A DNA stretch of 59,504 nt, taken from assembly GCF_014636175.1 (NCBI RefSeq), contig NZ_BMDW01000024.1:1-59504 (forward strand), given 5' to 3'. A program made the translations under genes and the position numbers. Origin of the DNA: Sphingomonas psychrolutea (GTDB lineage: Bacteria > Pseudomonadota > Alphaproteobacteria > Sphingomonadales > Sphingomonadaceae). Below are positions 34,186-44,087 of this stretch, in pieces (positions within the stretch are counted from its first letter, which is position 1; every line of letters begins with the position of its first letter). The notes beneath the pieces are model-generated. The model was given only the letters and a program-made list of their open reading frames with translations, did not search any database and was not told the DNA's origin.

Positions 34186-37100
34186 TCGCCCATCTTATCC
34201 GCTGGTCGGTCAGGAACCGTTTCTTCGTCCTGATCGGCGTACTGGCCCTCATCGGCGTCGGCGTCTGGGCGGTGCGATCGACCGCGATCGATGCACTGCC
34301 CGACCTCTCCGATACGCAGGTCATCATCCGCACCTCCTATCCGGGCCAGGCACCGCAGATCGTCGAGAATCAGGTTACCTATCCGCTCACTACCACCATG
34401 TTGTCGGTGCCGGGCGCGAAGACAGTGCGTGGCTATTCCTTCTTCGGCGACAGCTTCGTCTATGTGATCTTCGAGGACGGCACCGACCTCTATTGGGCGC
34501 GCAGCCGCGTGCTCGAATATCTCAATCAGGTGCAGGGACGATTGCCGGCGAGTGCCCGCAGCGCGCTCGGTCCCGACGCGACCGGGGTCGGCTGGGTCTA
34601 TGAATATGCGCTGGTCGACAAGACCGGCAGGCACGACCTGTCGCAGCTCCGAACCTTGCAGGACTGGTTTCTGCGCTACGAGTTGAAGACCGTCCCGGGT
34701 GTTGCCGAGGTCGCCAGCATCGGCGGCATGGTGAAGCAGTATCAGGTGCTGCTCGATCCGGTGAAGCTCGCCGCCTACGGCGTCACCCACGCTCAAGCCG
34801 TCGACGCCATTCAAAAGGCAAATCAGGAAGCGGGCGGCTCGGTGCTGGAGATGGCCGAGGCCGAATATATGGTCCGCGCCTCGGGCTATCTGAAGACGCT
34901 CGATGATTTTCGCGCAATCCCCTTGAAGACGGCAGCGGGCGGCGTGCCGGTCCGGCTCGGTGATGTCGCCACGATCCAGATCGGCCCAGAGATGCGGCGC
35001 GGCATCGCTGAGCTCAACGGCGAAGGCGAAGTCGCCGGCGGCGTCGTGATCCTGCGTTCGGGCAAGAATGCCCGGGAAACCATCGCTGCGGTCAAGGACA
35101 AGCTCGCCGACCTCAAGAAGAGCCTGCCGCCCGGCGTAGAGGTGGTGACGGTCTATGATCGTTCGCAGCTCATCGATCGCGCGGTCGAGAACCTCACGCA
35201 CAAGCTGGTCGAGGAATTCATCGTTGTCGCGATCGTCTGCGGCCTGTTCCTCTGGCACGTCCGTTCGGCGCTGGTCGCGATCCTCACGCTACCTCTTGGT
35301 GTGCTGGCGGCGTTCGTCGTGATGCGGTTCCAGGGGGTCAATGCCAACATCATGTCGCTGGGTGGCATCGCCATCGCCATTGGCGCGATGGTCGATGCGG
35401 CGGTCGTCATGATCGAGAATGCCCATAAGAAGATCGAGCGCTGGGAGCAGGATCATCTCGGCAAGCATCTCGAAGGCGAGAAGCGCTGGATCGTCATCAC
35501 CGAAGCCGCCGCCGAGGTAGGGCCCGCCCTGTTCTTCAGCCTGCTGATCATCACGCTGTCGTTCATCCCCGTGTTCACGCTCGAAGGACAGGAAGGGCGG
35601 CTGTTCGCACCACTCGCCTTCACCAAAACCTATGCGATGGCGTCGGCGGCGATCCTGTCGGTGACATTGGTGCCGGTGCTGATGGGTCTGCTGATCCGGG
35701 GGAAAATCCCGCCCGAGCAGTCCAACCCGGTCAATCGCTGGCTGACCAATATCTATCGACCGGCGCTCGACTGGACGATGCAGCGACCGAAGACGGTGCT
35801 GCTGATCGCTGCGCTCGCCTTTGCAACAACGGCCTGGCCGCTGACCCGGCTCGGCGGCGAGTTCATGCCGAATATGGACGAAGGCGACCTGCTCTATATG
35901 CCCTCGGCATTGCCGGGGCTGTCGGCGGCTAAAGCCTCGCAACTGCTCCAGCAGACCGATCGGCTGATCAAGACCGTGCCCGAGGTCGAGAGCGTATTCG
36001 GCAAGGCCGGCCGCGCCGAAACCGCGACCGACCCGGCCCCGCTTGAGATGTTCGAGACGACGATCCAATTCAAGCCGCGCGACCAATGGCGGCCGGGGAT
36101 GACACCGGAGAAGCTGGTCGATGAGCTTGATCGTACCGTGAAGTTGCCCGGCCTCGCCAATGTCTGGGTGCCGCCGATCCGGAACCGCATCGACATGCTG
36201 GCGACCGGTATCAAGAGCCCGATCGGGGTCAAGGTGTCGGGTGTCGATCTCGCCCAACTCGACCGCATCGCCCATGATGTCGAGACGGTCGCTAAGACCG
36301 TGCCCGGGGTCAGTTCGGCGCTTGCGGAGCGGCTGACCGGCGGGCGCTATGTCGATGTCGATATCGACCGGGCCGCAGCCGCCCGGTTCGGGCTCAACAT
36401 CGCCGAAGTGCAATCGATCGTCTCGGGTGCTGTCGGCGGCGAGTCCATCGGCGAGACGGTCGAGGGACTGGCGCGCTACCCGATCAGTGTGCGCTATCCG
36501 CGCGAGCTGCGCGATAGCCTCGAAGGGCTGCGCACGCTTCCGGTCCTGACCCCTTCGGGCCAGCAGATCACGCTCGGCACGGTGGCGAAGGTTTCGATCG
36601 CCGAGGGGCCGCCGATGCTCAAGACCGAGAATGCCCGGCCATCGACCTGGGTCTATGTCGATGTCCGCGGCCGCGATCTCGCCTCGGTAGTCGGCGACCT
36701 GCAACGCGCCGTGGCAAAACAGGTGAAACTCTCGCCCGGCGTCAGCATCGCCTACTCCGGCCAGTTCGAATATCTCCAGCGCGCCGTTGCCAAACTGAAG
36801 CTGGTCGTTCCGGCAACGCTGCTGATCATCTTCGTGTTGCTCTACATGATCTTCGGCCGGTTCGACGAAGCCGCGCTGATTATGGGGACTTTGCCGTTCG
36901 CGCTCACGGGCGGCATCTGGACGCTCTACCTGCTGGGCTTCAACCAATCGGTCGCGACCGGGGTCGGGTTCATCGCGCTGGCCGGCGTCTCCGCCGAGTT
37001 CGGCGTGGTGATGCTGATCTATCTGAAAAATGCGCTTGAAGAGCGCACTGATCCGGATGCCGGTCAGGTCGAGGCCGCGGTGCGCGAAGGCGCGCTGCTC

Positions 37101-37316
37101 CGCGTCCGCCCCAAGGCGATGACGATGGCGGTGATTCTTGCCGGCCTGCTGCCGATCCTGCTCGGCTCGGGCGCGGGATCGGAAGTGATGAGCCGGATCG
37201 CCGCGCCGATGATTGGCGGCATGCTGACCGCGCCGCTGCTGTCGATGTTCGTCCTTCCCGCCGCCTATCTGCTGCTCCGGCGGCCGAAGACCAAGCCGAT
37301 ACCCCAACCCGTTTAA
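34182..37316 (+). CDS. cusA: CusA-type Cu(I)/Ag(I) RND efflux pump
   Basis: 1044 aa from GTG 34182, overlapping the cusB stop. The TM4 motif [20 protein letters not shown] is the monovalent-metal form. Met573, Met623 and Met672 (in [21 protein letters not shown] and [14 protein letters not shown]) occupy exactly the numbers of the E. coli CusA methionine site. It exports Cu+ or Ag+ from periplasm and cytoplasm through the CusCBA complex, driven by protons. Confidence 0.95.
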   Translation: MIAHLIRWSVRNRFFVLIGVLALIGVGVWAVRSTAIDALPDLSDTQVIIRTSYPGQAPQIVENQVTYPLTTTMLSVPGAKTVRGYSFFGDSFVYVIFEDGTDLYWARSRVLEYLNQVQGRLPASARSALGPDATGVGWVYEYALVDKTGRHDLSQLRTLQDWFLRYELKTVPGVAEVASIGGMVKQYQVLLDPVKLAAYGVTHAQAVDAIQKANQEAGGSVLEMAEAEYMVRASGYLKTLDDFRAIPLKTAAGGVPVRLGDVATIQIGPEMRRGIAELNGEGEVAGGVVILRSGKNARETIAAVKDKLADLKKSLPPGVEVVTVYDRSQLIDRAVENLTHKLVEEFIVVAIVCGLFLWHVRSALVAILTLPLGVLAAFVVMRFQGVNANIMSLGGIAIAIGAMVDAAVVMIENAHKKIERWEQDHLGKHLEGEKRWIVITEAAAEVGPALFFSLLIITLSFIPVFTLEGQEGRLFAPLAFTKTYAMASAAILSVTLVPVLMGLLIRGKIPPEQSNPVNRWLTNIYRPALDWTMQRPKTVLLIAALAFATTAWPLTRLGGEFMPNMDEGDLLYMPSALPGLSAAKASQLLQQTDRLIKTVPEVESVFGKAGRAETATDPAPLEMFETTIQFKPRDQWRPGMTPEKLVDELDRTVKLPGLANVWVPPIRNRIDMLATGIKSPIGVKVSGVDLAQLDRIAHDVETVAKTVPGVSSALAERLTGGRYVDVDIDRAAAARFGLNIAEVQSIVSGAVGGESIGETVEGLARYPISVRYPRELRDSLEGLRTLPVLTPSGQQITLGTVAKVSIAEGPPMLKTENARPSTWVYVDVRGRDLASVVGDLQRAVAKQVKLSPGVSIAYSGQFEYLQRAVAKLKLVVPATLLIIFVLLYMIFGRFDEAALIMGTLPFALTGGIWTLYLLGFNQSVATGVGFIALAGVSAEFGVVMLIYLKNALEERTDPDAGQVEAAVREGALLRVRPKAMTMAVILAGLLPILLGSGAGSEVMSRIAAPMIGGMLTAPLLSMFVLPAAYLLLRRPKTKPIPQPV

Positions 37317-37333
37317 CCTGCAAGGAGAAGACC

Positions 37334-37726
37334 ATGAACTATGTACGACTGACCATCGCCCTCGGCCTCGCCGCGCTGACTGCTGCGTGCGGCAAGAAAG
37401 CGGAAACGCCCGTTGCGGCTGAGACTAACCAGGCTGTGCCCGCCGCCGCAGCCATGAGTAGCGACATGGGCAACATGGCGATGGCACCTGCCGCCAGCAC
37501 GGCAATCAAGGCCAAGGGCCATGGCACGGTCACCGCGATCGACAAGGCCGCGGGCACCATCACGCTCGACCATGGCCCGATCCCCGAAGCCAAGTGGCCA
37601 GCTATGACGATGGCGTTCAAGGCAGCGCCTGCGATCACCGACGCGGTCAAGATCGGCGACAAGGTCGATTTTGACGTCACACTGACCGGCAGTGCGGGCG
37701 AGGTGACCGCTATCCACAAGCAGTGA
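37334..37726 (+). CDS. cusF: CusF-type periplasmic copper-binding protein
   Basis: 130 aa. The N-terminal export signal ends in LAALTAAC, possibly a weak lipobox. A Met-rich linker MSSDMGNMAMAP precedes the CusF domain. His80, Trp88, Met91 and Met93 (LDHGPIPEAKWPAMTMAF) form the Cu(I)/Ag(I) site with the tryptophan cation-pi contact. It hands metal to the CusCBA pump. It is the second CusF domain of this operon, after the one fused to CusB. Confidence 0.93.
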   Translation: MNYVRLTIALGLAALTAACGKKAETPVAAETNQAVPAAAAMSSDMGNMAMAPAASTAIKAKGHGTVTAIDKAAGTITLDHGPIPEAKWPAMTMAFKAAPAITDAVKIGDKVDFDVTLTGSAGEVTAIHKQ

Positions 37727-37732
37727 GGTGAT

Positions 37733-37763
37733 GCTGGCGCCGTGGCTTAAGCGCGGCGCCAGC
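37733..37763 (+). terminator. Hairpin after the Cus operon
   Basis: gctggcgccg (37733-37742) and cggcgccagc (37754-37763) form a perfect 10-bp stem 6 nt after the cusF stop, between convergent operons. No T-run follows, so it may act bidirectionally or with Rho. Confidence 0.6.
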
Positions 37764-37813
37764 CCCACCAAATCCAGCGTCCCGAAATCGCGCCATCCCG
37801 CAGGTGGCACAGG

Positions 37814-38770
37814 TTACACAACATGCGCGGGCTCGAACGCGCAAGGCGTCTCTGCATCGGTTTCGATCTGTATCGTGGCATGATCGATTCCAAACCGGCG
37901 CTTGAGCGCGGCCGCGATCTCGGTCGTGAACCCGTCGCCGGGATAGCCCGATGGTACGAGGAGATGGACGGTGAGCGCGGTCTCGGTAGTGCTCATTGGC
38001 CAGACATGCAGGTCGTGAATCGCCACCACTTTCTCGCGGGCACCCAGGAACGCGCTCACCTCTTCAGGGTCGAGGCCCGGCGGCACGGCGTGCAGGCTCA
38101 GGTTTACCGAATCCCGCAACAGTCCCCATGTGCCGATCGCGACGATGACCCCCAGGACGATGCTGGTGACAGGGTCGATCCAGCTTTGGCCAGTCAGCAC
38201 GATGAGCAGGCCGGCTATCACGACGCCCGCGGAGATGCCCGCGTCGGCCGCCATGTGGAGGAAGGCGGCGCGGATGTTGAGGTCACCCTTGCGCCCGCGC
38301 ATGAACAGCAGCGCGGTCGCGGTATTGATGACAATCCCGATGGCGGCGACGATCATCACGGTGGTTCCGGATACGGGGCTGGGCTCGACAAGACGGCGGA
38401 TCGCCTCGACCGCGATCACGCCGAGCGTGACCAGGAGCATGAGCGCGTTGAGCAACGCGGCCAGGATCGATGAGCTTCTCAGGCCATAGGTGTATCGGCC
38501 GCCGGGACTCCGTCTGGCGAGCGTTGCCGCGCCCCAGGCAATCAACAGCCCGAGCACGTCACCGAGATTATGACCCGCGTCGGCCAGCAGCGCCACCGAG
38601 CCGCTGATCAGGCCATAAGCCGCCTCGACGGCGACGAAGCCGAGGTTGAGTGCGGTGCCGACGGCGAAGGCTTGGCCGAAGCTCGCCGGAGCATGGCTAT
38701 GGCCGCTGCCATGCTCATGATGGCCGTGATCGTGGTGGTTATGGTTATGATGTGCGTGATCCTGCGTCAT
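37814..38770 (-). CDS. dmeF: CDF cation exporter, DmeF-like
   Basis: 318 aa. It starts with a His-rich tail (about 4-27, many HxH pairs), then six membrane helices. The metal sites are intact: ADAGHNLGDVLG in TM2 and FLHMAADAGISAG in TM5, both HxxxD. The cytoplasmic C-terminal domain is present (KVVAIHDLHVWPMS). It lies 41 nt behind a DmeR/RcnR-type repressor on the same strand, the arrangement of Rhizobium dmeRF, so Co(II)/Ni(II) export is the best prediction. Confidence 0.9.
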   Translation of the reverse strand: MTQDHAHHNHNHHDHGHHEHGSGHSHAPASFGQAFAVGTALNLGFVAVEAAYGLISGSVALLADAGHNLGDVLGLLIAWGAATLARRSPGGRYTYGLRSSSILAALLNALMLLVTLGVIAVEAIRRLVEPSPVSGTTVMIVAAIGIVINTATALLFMRGRKGDLNIRAAFLHMAADAGISAGVVIAGLLIVLTGQSWIDPVTSIVLGVIVAIGTWGLLRDSVNLSLHAVPPGLDPEEVSAFLGAREKVVAIHDLHVWPMSTTETALTVHLLVPSGYPGDGFTTEIAAALKRRFGIDHATIQIETDAETPCAFEPAHVV

Positions 38771-38811
38771 TCTATCCCCGTCAGCGACTTTCCCGGCAGA
38801 TTCCCCGCGCT

Positions 38812-39090
38812 TCACGTCAGGTAGGCGTGGACGATCGCGACCAGCTCCTCGGCCGCCTGCGTCCGGGGATCGTCGCGCGGCGCATCCGGGTCGAGCATAT
38901 GCTCGCGGATATGATCTTCGATCACCTCGGCGATGAACCCGTCGAGCGCGCCGCGGCAGGACGTCGCCTGTTGGAGCACGCGCGCGCATTCCGTGTCGGC
39001 CTCGACCGCGCGCTCGATCGCCTCGAGCTGGCCGCGCAGCCGCTTGAGCCGGTTGAGGAGCTTCTGTTTCTCCTTCGCGACGTGACTCAT
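38812..39090 (-). CDS. dmeR: RcnR/DmeR-type metal-sensing repressor
   Basis: 92 aa from ATG 39090. This start is chosen because it puts a histidine at position 3, giving the exact RcnR ligand set His3, Cys35, His60, His64 (MSHVAKEK, TECARVL, VIEDHIREH). That fingerprint marks Ni(II)/Co(II) sensors of the CsoR/RcnR (DUF156) family, rather than the Cys-His-Cys copper sensors. An ATG 30 nt upstream is in frame. It probably represses itself and dmeF through the site at 39119-39136 until metal binds. Confidence 0.9.
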   Translation of the reverse strand: MSHVAKEKQKLLNRLKRLRGQLEAIERAVEADTECARVLQQATSCRGALDGFIAEVIEDHIREHMLDPDAPRDDPRTQAAEELVAIVHAYLT

Positions 39091-39118
39091 TATTTCGGTT
39101 CCCAAGTCTCTTGATAAC

Positions 39119-39136
39119 ATAGTCCCCTAGGGTATA
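39119..39136 (-). promoter_or_regulatory. Candidate DmeR/RcnR operator
   Basis: atagtcccctagggtata carries a C/G-tract core (cccctaggg) flanked by AT-rich arms with near-dyad symmetry (ata...tat), the general plan of RcnR-type operators (TACT-G-tract-AGTA). It lies 29 nt upstream of the dmeR ATG. Assigned by position and pattern only. Confidence 0.5.
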
Positions 39137-39524
39137 GGAGGCGTCCTGTCGAGTCGCTGGAGCGGCCCGGCCGATGCTGCGGGTAGCGGCACCGCAACGC
39201 GAGCACAGGAACGCAATGAACAGTCGATCCAGCCCCCCGTCCGGCGATGGCGACAGTCGAGGCTCGGCCTCGATATTGACCATTGCCGACAACGACCGGG
39301 TCCGGAAAAGGCCGCTGTCCGAGGATCGGCCTAAAAGCTGACCGATCGGGCGACGCCTTTCGGGGCTCGGTGCAACCGAGTTCTGACAAGGAAGCCGCCC
39401 ATGACCCCAATCTTCCCTGCTGTCCGCCCGCGCATAGCTGATCCCCGTCCCCTCGCACCGGCGCCGCGCATTGTCGCGCCCGCTGTAACACTGCGCCCCT
39501 AGACCGGCGCAAAAGGGGGATCAT
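39137..39524. other. Leader region of the porin gene
   Basis: About 390 nt between dmeR and the porin ATG. It contains a short stem aaaaggccgctgtccgaggatcggcct, and a small frame with its own RBS at 39401 (listed separately). I looked for cobalamin and NiCo riboswitch boxes and did not find a convincing set. Promoter elements are not obvious. Confidence 0.4.
39401..39502 (+). CDS. Possible proline-rich leader peptide, 33 aa
   Basis: ATG 39401 follows acaaggaag at a good distance and opens a 33-codon frame ending in TAG, 22 nt before the porin ATG. The peptide starts MTPIFPAVRPRIADPRPLAP and has 9 prolines and 5 arginines. Proline-rich leaders can stall ribosomes and control a downstream gene (mgtL is an example). 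Codon evidence for such a short frame is weak, so it may be chance. Confidence 0.3.
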   Translation: MTPIFPAVRPRIADPRPLAPAPRIVAPAVTLRP

Positions 39525-40856
39525 ATGATGACCATCTGGACATTTTCGAGCGCGGTGGCGCTCGGCCTGATGCTGGGTGCCGCTCCGGCGGCGGCACAGG
39601 ACGCAGCGCAGCCGACACCGACGCAGGATTGGGCGCTGCACGCCCAGGCGACCTTCGTCACGCAGGGCGTGTTCGGCTTTGCTTCGCCTTATGAAGGGCC
39701 GAACAGCCTGGCGCCGCACCAGGTCAAGGAAACCTTCGACGCAACGCTCGATGCTGGCGTGCGGCCGTGGGCTGGTGCGGAACTATGGGTAAACCCCGAG
39801 ATCGATCAGGGTTTCGGCCTGTCGAACACGCTGGGCGCTGCGGGGTTCCCGAGCGCGGAAGCCTATAAGGTTGGCAAATCGAGTCCCTATGTTCGCCTGC
39901 AGCGCCTGTTCTTCCGCCAGACGATCAACCTAGGCGGCGAGGCCCAGGCCGTCGCAAGCGCCGCCAATCAGCTCGCGGGTACGCAGACCGCCAACCGGCT
40001 CGTACTGACCCTGGGGAAACTCGGCGTCGGCGACGTGTTCGACACAAACCGTTACGCGCATGATCCGCGCGGTGATTTCCTCAACTGGTCGGTCATCGAC
40101 GCCGGCAGCTTCGATTATGCCGCCGATGCCTGGGGCTACAGCTATGGAGTCGCCGCGGAATGGTATCAGGGGCCGTGGGCGCTGCGGCTGGGCGCGTTCA
40201 ACCTGTCCAAAGTACCCAATGGCGAGACGCTGGAAAGCGATTTCAGCCAATACCAGCTCGTCGGCGAGATAGAGCATCGCCACAGTATCGCCGGCCATGC
40301 CGGGGCGGTGCGTGTGACGCTGTTCCGCAATCGGGGTAATTTCAGCCGGTTCGACGACGCAGTGGCGCTGGCACAGGCGACCGGCGGACCAGTCGATGCG
40401 AGTCTCACCCGGCGCCGGATGAGCCGGCCGGGTGGCGACATCAATATCGAGCAGGAGGTGACCGACACGCTCGGGCTTTTTGCGCGCGCCGGCGTCGCCG
40501 ACGGTGCGATCGAGCCTTATGACTTCACCGACATCGACCGCACCGCCGCGCTGGGCGGCGCTCTGAAGGGCAAGAGCTGGGGTCGCGCCGGAGACACGGT
40601 CGGCTTTGCCGCAGTCGTCAACGGCATCTCGAAGGCGCACGAACGCTACCTCAATGCCGGCGGGATTGGCGTGCTGGTCGGCGATGGCAAACTCCCACAT
40701 CCTGGACCTGAAATGATCGCCGAAGCCTATTATGACTGGCAGCCGTTGCGCGGCACCAACATCACCTTCGACTATCAGTTCATCGCCAATCCCGCCTACA
40801 ATCGCGACCGCGGCCCCGCCAATGTGCTGGCGCTGCGACTGCACGGGGCCTTTTGA
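39525..40856 (+). CDS. OprB-like carbohydrate-selective porin
   Basis: 443 aa. Signal peptide (MMTIWTFSSAVALGLMLGAA, cleaved near AAAQD). The mature chain alternates as an outer-membrane barrel ends: WALHAQATFVTQGVFGF, RLFFRQTINLGGEAQAV, LTLGKLGVGDVFDTN, and a last strand ending LRLHGAF with terminal Phe. This is the OprB/carbohydrate-porin group. Here it stands in front of a two-gene ABC transporter, so it may let the substrate of that transporter through the outer membrane. Confidence 0.8.
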   Translation: MMTIWTFSSAVALGLMLGAAPAAAQDAAQPTPTQDWALHAQATFVTQGVFGFASPYEGPNSLAPHQVKETFDATLDAGVRPWAGAELWVNPEIDQGFGLSNTLGAAGFPSAEAYKVGKSSPYVRLQRLFFRQTINLGGEAQAVASAANQLAGTQTANRLVLTLGKLGVGDVFDTNRYAHDPRGDFLNWSVIDAGSFDYAADAWGYSYGVAAEWYQGPWALRLGAFNLSKVPNGETLESDFSQYQLVGEIEHRHSIAGHAGAVRVTLFRNRGNFSRFDDAVALAQATGGPVDASLTRRRMSRPGGDINIEQEVTDTLGLFARAGVADGAIEPYDFTDIDRTAALGGALKGKSWGRAGDTVGFAAVVNGISKAHERYLNAGGIGVLVGDGKLPHPGPEMIAEAYYDWQPLRGTNITFDYQFIANPAYNRDRGPANVLALRLHGAF

Positions 40857-41006
40857 GATGGCCGGGGCTGACTCTCGTTTCGGTGCGTCCGTCGTCGCAA
40901 TTATTTCGCACGGCCTTCCGCTCATGGCGCTTCTGGCGAGGCAAATGGTGATGACCGCCACCACCAAATCATGCCCCGGCCAACGCTCAATTCCCCGAGG
41001 CGAAAG

Positions 41007-42752
41007 ATGAGCACAGAAAAGCAGCCCCCGCGTGCCTTGCCGCCTTTCTCGCGGATGCTGCGGCTGACCCAGCCGAACCGGGCCGACGGGATCGCCTTTG
41101 TCATCCTCGCCGCGCTGGCGCTGCTGGTGTTTCGCGGCGCCGAGGGGGCGGTCGAGCCGCTGGCGAAGCTCCATCTCGAGCCGGTGACGCTCGACCCCGC
41201 CTATTTGCCTTATTATGCGCTGCGGACCGTGATCCGCATGTTCGCGGCGCTCGCCGCCTCGACCGTCTTCACGCTGGTGGTGGCGACGCTCGCAGCGCGC
41301 AGCCGGCGGGCGGGGCAGATCATCGTGCCCGCGCTCGACATCCTCCAGTCGGTGCCGATCCTCGGGTTCCTCACCTTCACCGTGACCTTTTTCATGGGGC
41401 TGTTCCCCGGCAATATCCTCGGCGTCGAGTTCGCGGCGGTGTTCGCCATCTTCACCAGCCAGGCGTGGAACATGGCGTTCAGCTTCTATCAGTCGCTGCG
41501 CTCGATCCCGACCGACCTGGAAGAGGTGAGCCAAGGCTTTGGGCTATCGCCGATCCGCCGCTTTCTCAGGCTCGACCTGCCGTTCGCAACGCCGCCGCTG
41601 GTGTGGAACGCTATGATGTCGATGTCGGGCGGCTGGTTCTTCGTCGTCGCCTCCGAGGCGATCACGGTGGGCAACACCACGGTGACCCTGCCCGGCATCG
41701 GCTCGTGGCTCGCCCTCGCCATCGAGCGGCAGGATTTCCGAGCGATCGGCGAAGCGGTGGCGATGATGGCGGTGGTCATCCTGCTCTACGACCAGCTCTT
41801 CTTCCGCCCGATCGTGGCCTGGGCCGACCGGTTCCGTTTCGAGCAAACGGCAGGTAACGAGCGGCCCCGTTCCTGGGCCTATGACCTGCTGCGCCGCACC
41901 CGGCTGCTACCGCTACTGTTTGCACCGATCACCTGGATCGGCGGGCTCCTGCTCGCGCTCGATCCGGGTCGGACGGCGATGCGGCCGGCGCGTCAAGCGC
42001 AACCGAACCCGCTCGTGGAGCGGCTGTGGCAGTCGCTCGTTTTGCTTGCCGTCGGCGCCGCCTTCTGGTGGTCAGCGCATTACGTGCTTGCCACACTCGG
42101 CCTCGCCGACATCGGCGAGGCGTTCGGGCTCGCCTGCCTGACGATGGTGCGAGTCATCATACTGATCGCACTGGCGAGCGTCGTGTGGGTCCCGATCGGC
42201 GTGTGGATCGGACTCAATCCCAAATGGGCCGAGCGATTGCAGCCGGTGGCTCAGTTCCTCGCCGCCTTCCCGGCCAATGTTCTGTTCCCGTTCGCGGTGA
42301 TCGTGATCGTTCGTTGGAATCTGAGCCCGGACATCTGGCTGTCGCCGCTGATGATCCTCGGCACGCAGTGGTACATATTGTTCAACGTCATTGCCGGCGC
42401 GAGCGCGATCCCGAATGACCTGCGCGAGGCCGCCGGTATGTTCGGCGTGCGGGGCTGGCAATGGTGGCGACAGGTCGCGCTGCCAGGCATCTTCCCTTTC
42501 TACGTGACCGGCGCTCTCACCGCATCGGGCGGATCGTGGAATGCCTCGATCGTCGCCGAGGCGGTGTCCTGGGGCAATCAGCGGCTGGAGGCGCACGGCC
42601 TCGGCACCTACATCGCCAAAGCGACGACCGCCGGCGACTATCCGCGCGTCGCGCTCGGTATCGCCGTCATGTCGTTGTTCGTGCTCGGCTTCAACCGGCT
42701 GGTGTGGCGGCCGATGTACGCCTTTGCCGAGCGCCGGCTCCGCCTCTCCTAA
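41007..42752 (+). CDS. ABC transporter, two fused NitT/TauT-type permease domains
   Basis: 581 aa from ATG 41007 (RBS gaggcgaaag). Two permease halves of about 290 residues each carry an EAA loop: DLEEVSQGFGLSPIRRFLRL in the first and DLREAAGMFGVRGWQWWRQV in the second. About 12 membrane helices. Both halves resemble nitrate/sulfonate/bicarbonate permeases. The fused form works with the AAA-associated ATPase that follows. No periplasmic binding protein gene is present nearby, so the substrate stays open; a metal or metal-chelate is a guess from the island. Confidence 0.85.
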   Translation: MSTEKQPPRALPPFSRMLRLTQPNRADGIAFVILAALALLVFRGAEGAVEPLAKLHLEPVTLDPAYLPYYALRTVIRMFAALAASTVFTLVVATLAARSRRAGQIIVPALDILQSVPILGFLTFTVTFFMGLFPGNILGVEFAAVFAIFTSQAWNMAFSFYQSLRSIPTDLEEVSQGFGLSPIRRFLRLDLPFATPPLVWNAMMSMSGGWFFVVASEAITVGNTTVTLPGIGSWLALAIERQDFRAIGEAVAMMAVVILLYDQLFFRPIVAWADRFRFEQTAGNERPRSWAYDLLRRTRLLPLLFAPITWIGGLLLALDPGRTAMRPARQAQPNPLVERLWQSLVLLAVGAAFWWSAHYVLATLGLADIGEAFGLACLTMVRVIILIALASVVWVPIGVWIGLNPKWAERLQPVAQFLAAFPANVLFPFAVIVIVRWNLSPDIWLSPLMILGTQWYILFNVIAGASAIPNDLREAAGMFGVRGWQWWRQVALPGIFPFYVTGALTASGGSWNASIVAEAVSWGNQRLEAHGLGTYIAKATTAGDYPRVALGIAVMSLFVLGFNRLVWRPMYAFAERRLRLS

Positions 42753-42779
42753 ACCAACTTTCCATTAGGAGCCTAATGT

Positions 42780-44087
42780 ATGGCCACGATCCTTGCCCCC
42801 CGTCCGCTCGTTGAGGTCGATGCGCTCCGGCACTATTATGGCGCAGCGCCCGGCGGTCATCTGGTCCTCGACGACGTCAACCTGACGCTGGTCGAGAACG
42901 AGATCGTCGGGCTGCTCGGCCGCTCGGGCTCAGGCAAGTCGACTCTGCTGCGGTCGATCGCGGGCCTGCTTCATCCGCGCGAGGGCGAGGTGCGCTTCAA
43001 AGCCGACGAGGCCGGCCGCGCGCCCACGGTCAGCATGGTCTTCCAGACCTTCGCACTGTTCCCCTGGCTCACCGTGCTCCAGAATGTCGAGCTGGGGCTG
43101 GAGGCGCAGAAGGTGCCGGCAGAGGAGCGCCGCACCCGCGCGCTCGCGGCAATCGATCTGATCGGCCTCGACGGTTTCGAGAATGCCTATCCCAAGGAGC
43201 TTTCGGGCGGCATGCGCCAGCGCGTCGGGCTGGCACGCGCGCTGGTCGTCAATCCCTCGCTGCTGCTGATGGACGAGCCCTTTTCCGCGCTCGACGTCCT
43301 TACTGCCGAGACACTCAGGACCGATTTGCTCGATCTCTGGTCGGAAGGACGGATGCCGATCAAGTCGATCCTGATCGTCACCCACAATATCGAGGAGGCC
43401 GTGCTGATGTGCGATCGCATCCTCGTCTTCTCCTCCAATCCCGGCCGCGTGGTGGCCGAGATCAAGGTGGACTTGCCGCAGCCGCGCGACCGGCTCGATC
43501 CGCCCTTTCGCGCTTTGGTCGATGATATCTATGCGCGGATGACCGCCCGGCCGACGGCGACGCAACCGGCGCGCGACGGATTGTTTCCGGGCATGGGCAT
43601 CGCGATGGTGCTGCCGCGCGTTTCGACGAACAGCCTCGCCGGCTTGATGGAGGAGGTCGATGGAACTCCGTTCGACGGGCGTGCGAGCATGGCCGAACTG
43701 GCCGACTCGCTCCAGTTGGAGGTCGATGAACTGCTCCCGATGGCCGAGACTTTGCAGCTACTGCGCTTCGCCGAATTGCAGGGAGCCGATCTGCTCTTGA
43801 CGTCCGGGGCGCGCCATTACGCTCAGGCCGACGTCGATGCGCGCAAGGCGCTGTTCGCGCAGGCCCTGCTCGCCCATGTCCCCATCGTCCAGCACATTCG
43901 CCGCATCCTTGATGAACGCACTAGCCACACCGCCCCCGCGCGCCGGTTCCGCGACGAACTGGAGGACCATATGTCGCCCGACTATGCCGACGAGACGCTG
44001 CGCACGGTGACACAGTGGGGTCGTTATGGTGAGATATTCGCCTATGACGAGGGGAGCGATCAGTTCAGCCTCGAAGATCCGGAATGA
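42780..44087 (+). CDS. ABC transporter ATP-binding protein with AAA-associated C-terminal domain
   Basis: 435 aa. The N-terminal ABC ATPase (1-250) has Walker A LLGRSGSGKSTLLRSI, signature LSGGMRQRVGLARAL and Walker B LLLMDEPFSALD. The C-terminal 150 residues (about 270-430: SLQLEVDELLPMAETLQLL, FAQALLAHVPIVQHIRRILD) match the AAA_assoc_C regulatory domain attached to some NitT/TauT ATPases. It powers the fused permease upstream. Its stop overlaps the start of a 38-codon frame. Confidence 0.88.
   Translation: MATILAPRPLVEVDALRHYYGAAPGGHLVLDDVNLTLVENEIVGLLGRSGSGKSTLLRSIAGLLHPREGEVRFKADEAGRAPTVSMVFQTFALFPWLTVLQNVELGLEAQKVPAEERRTRALAAIDLIGLDGFENAYPKELSGGMRQRVGLARALVVNPSLLLMDEPFSALDVLTAETLRTDLLDLWSEGRMPIKSILIVTHNIEEAVLMCDRILVFSSNPGRVVAEIKVDLPQPRDRLDPPFRALVDDIYARMTARPTATQPARDGLFPGMGIAMVLPRVSTNSLAGLMEEVDGTPFDGRASMAELADSLQLEVDELLPMAETLQLLRFAELQGADLLLTSGARHYAQADVDARKALFAQALLAHVPIVQHIRRILDERTSHTAPARRFRDELEDHMSPDYADETLRTVTQWGRYGEIFAYDEGSDQFSLEDPE

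Noticed and set aside
39137..39524. Cobalamin or NiCo riboswitch in the porin leader
   Set aside because: A ggtgcaaccgag string recalls a B12 box, but the rest of the core and the expected helices are not present.
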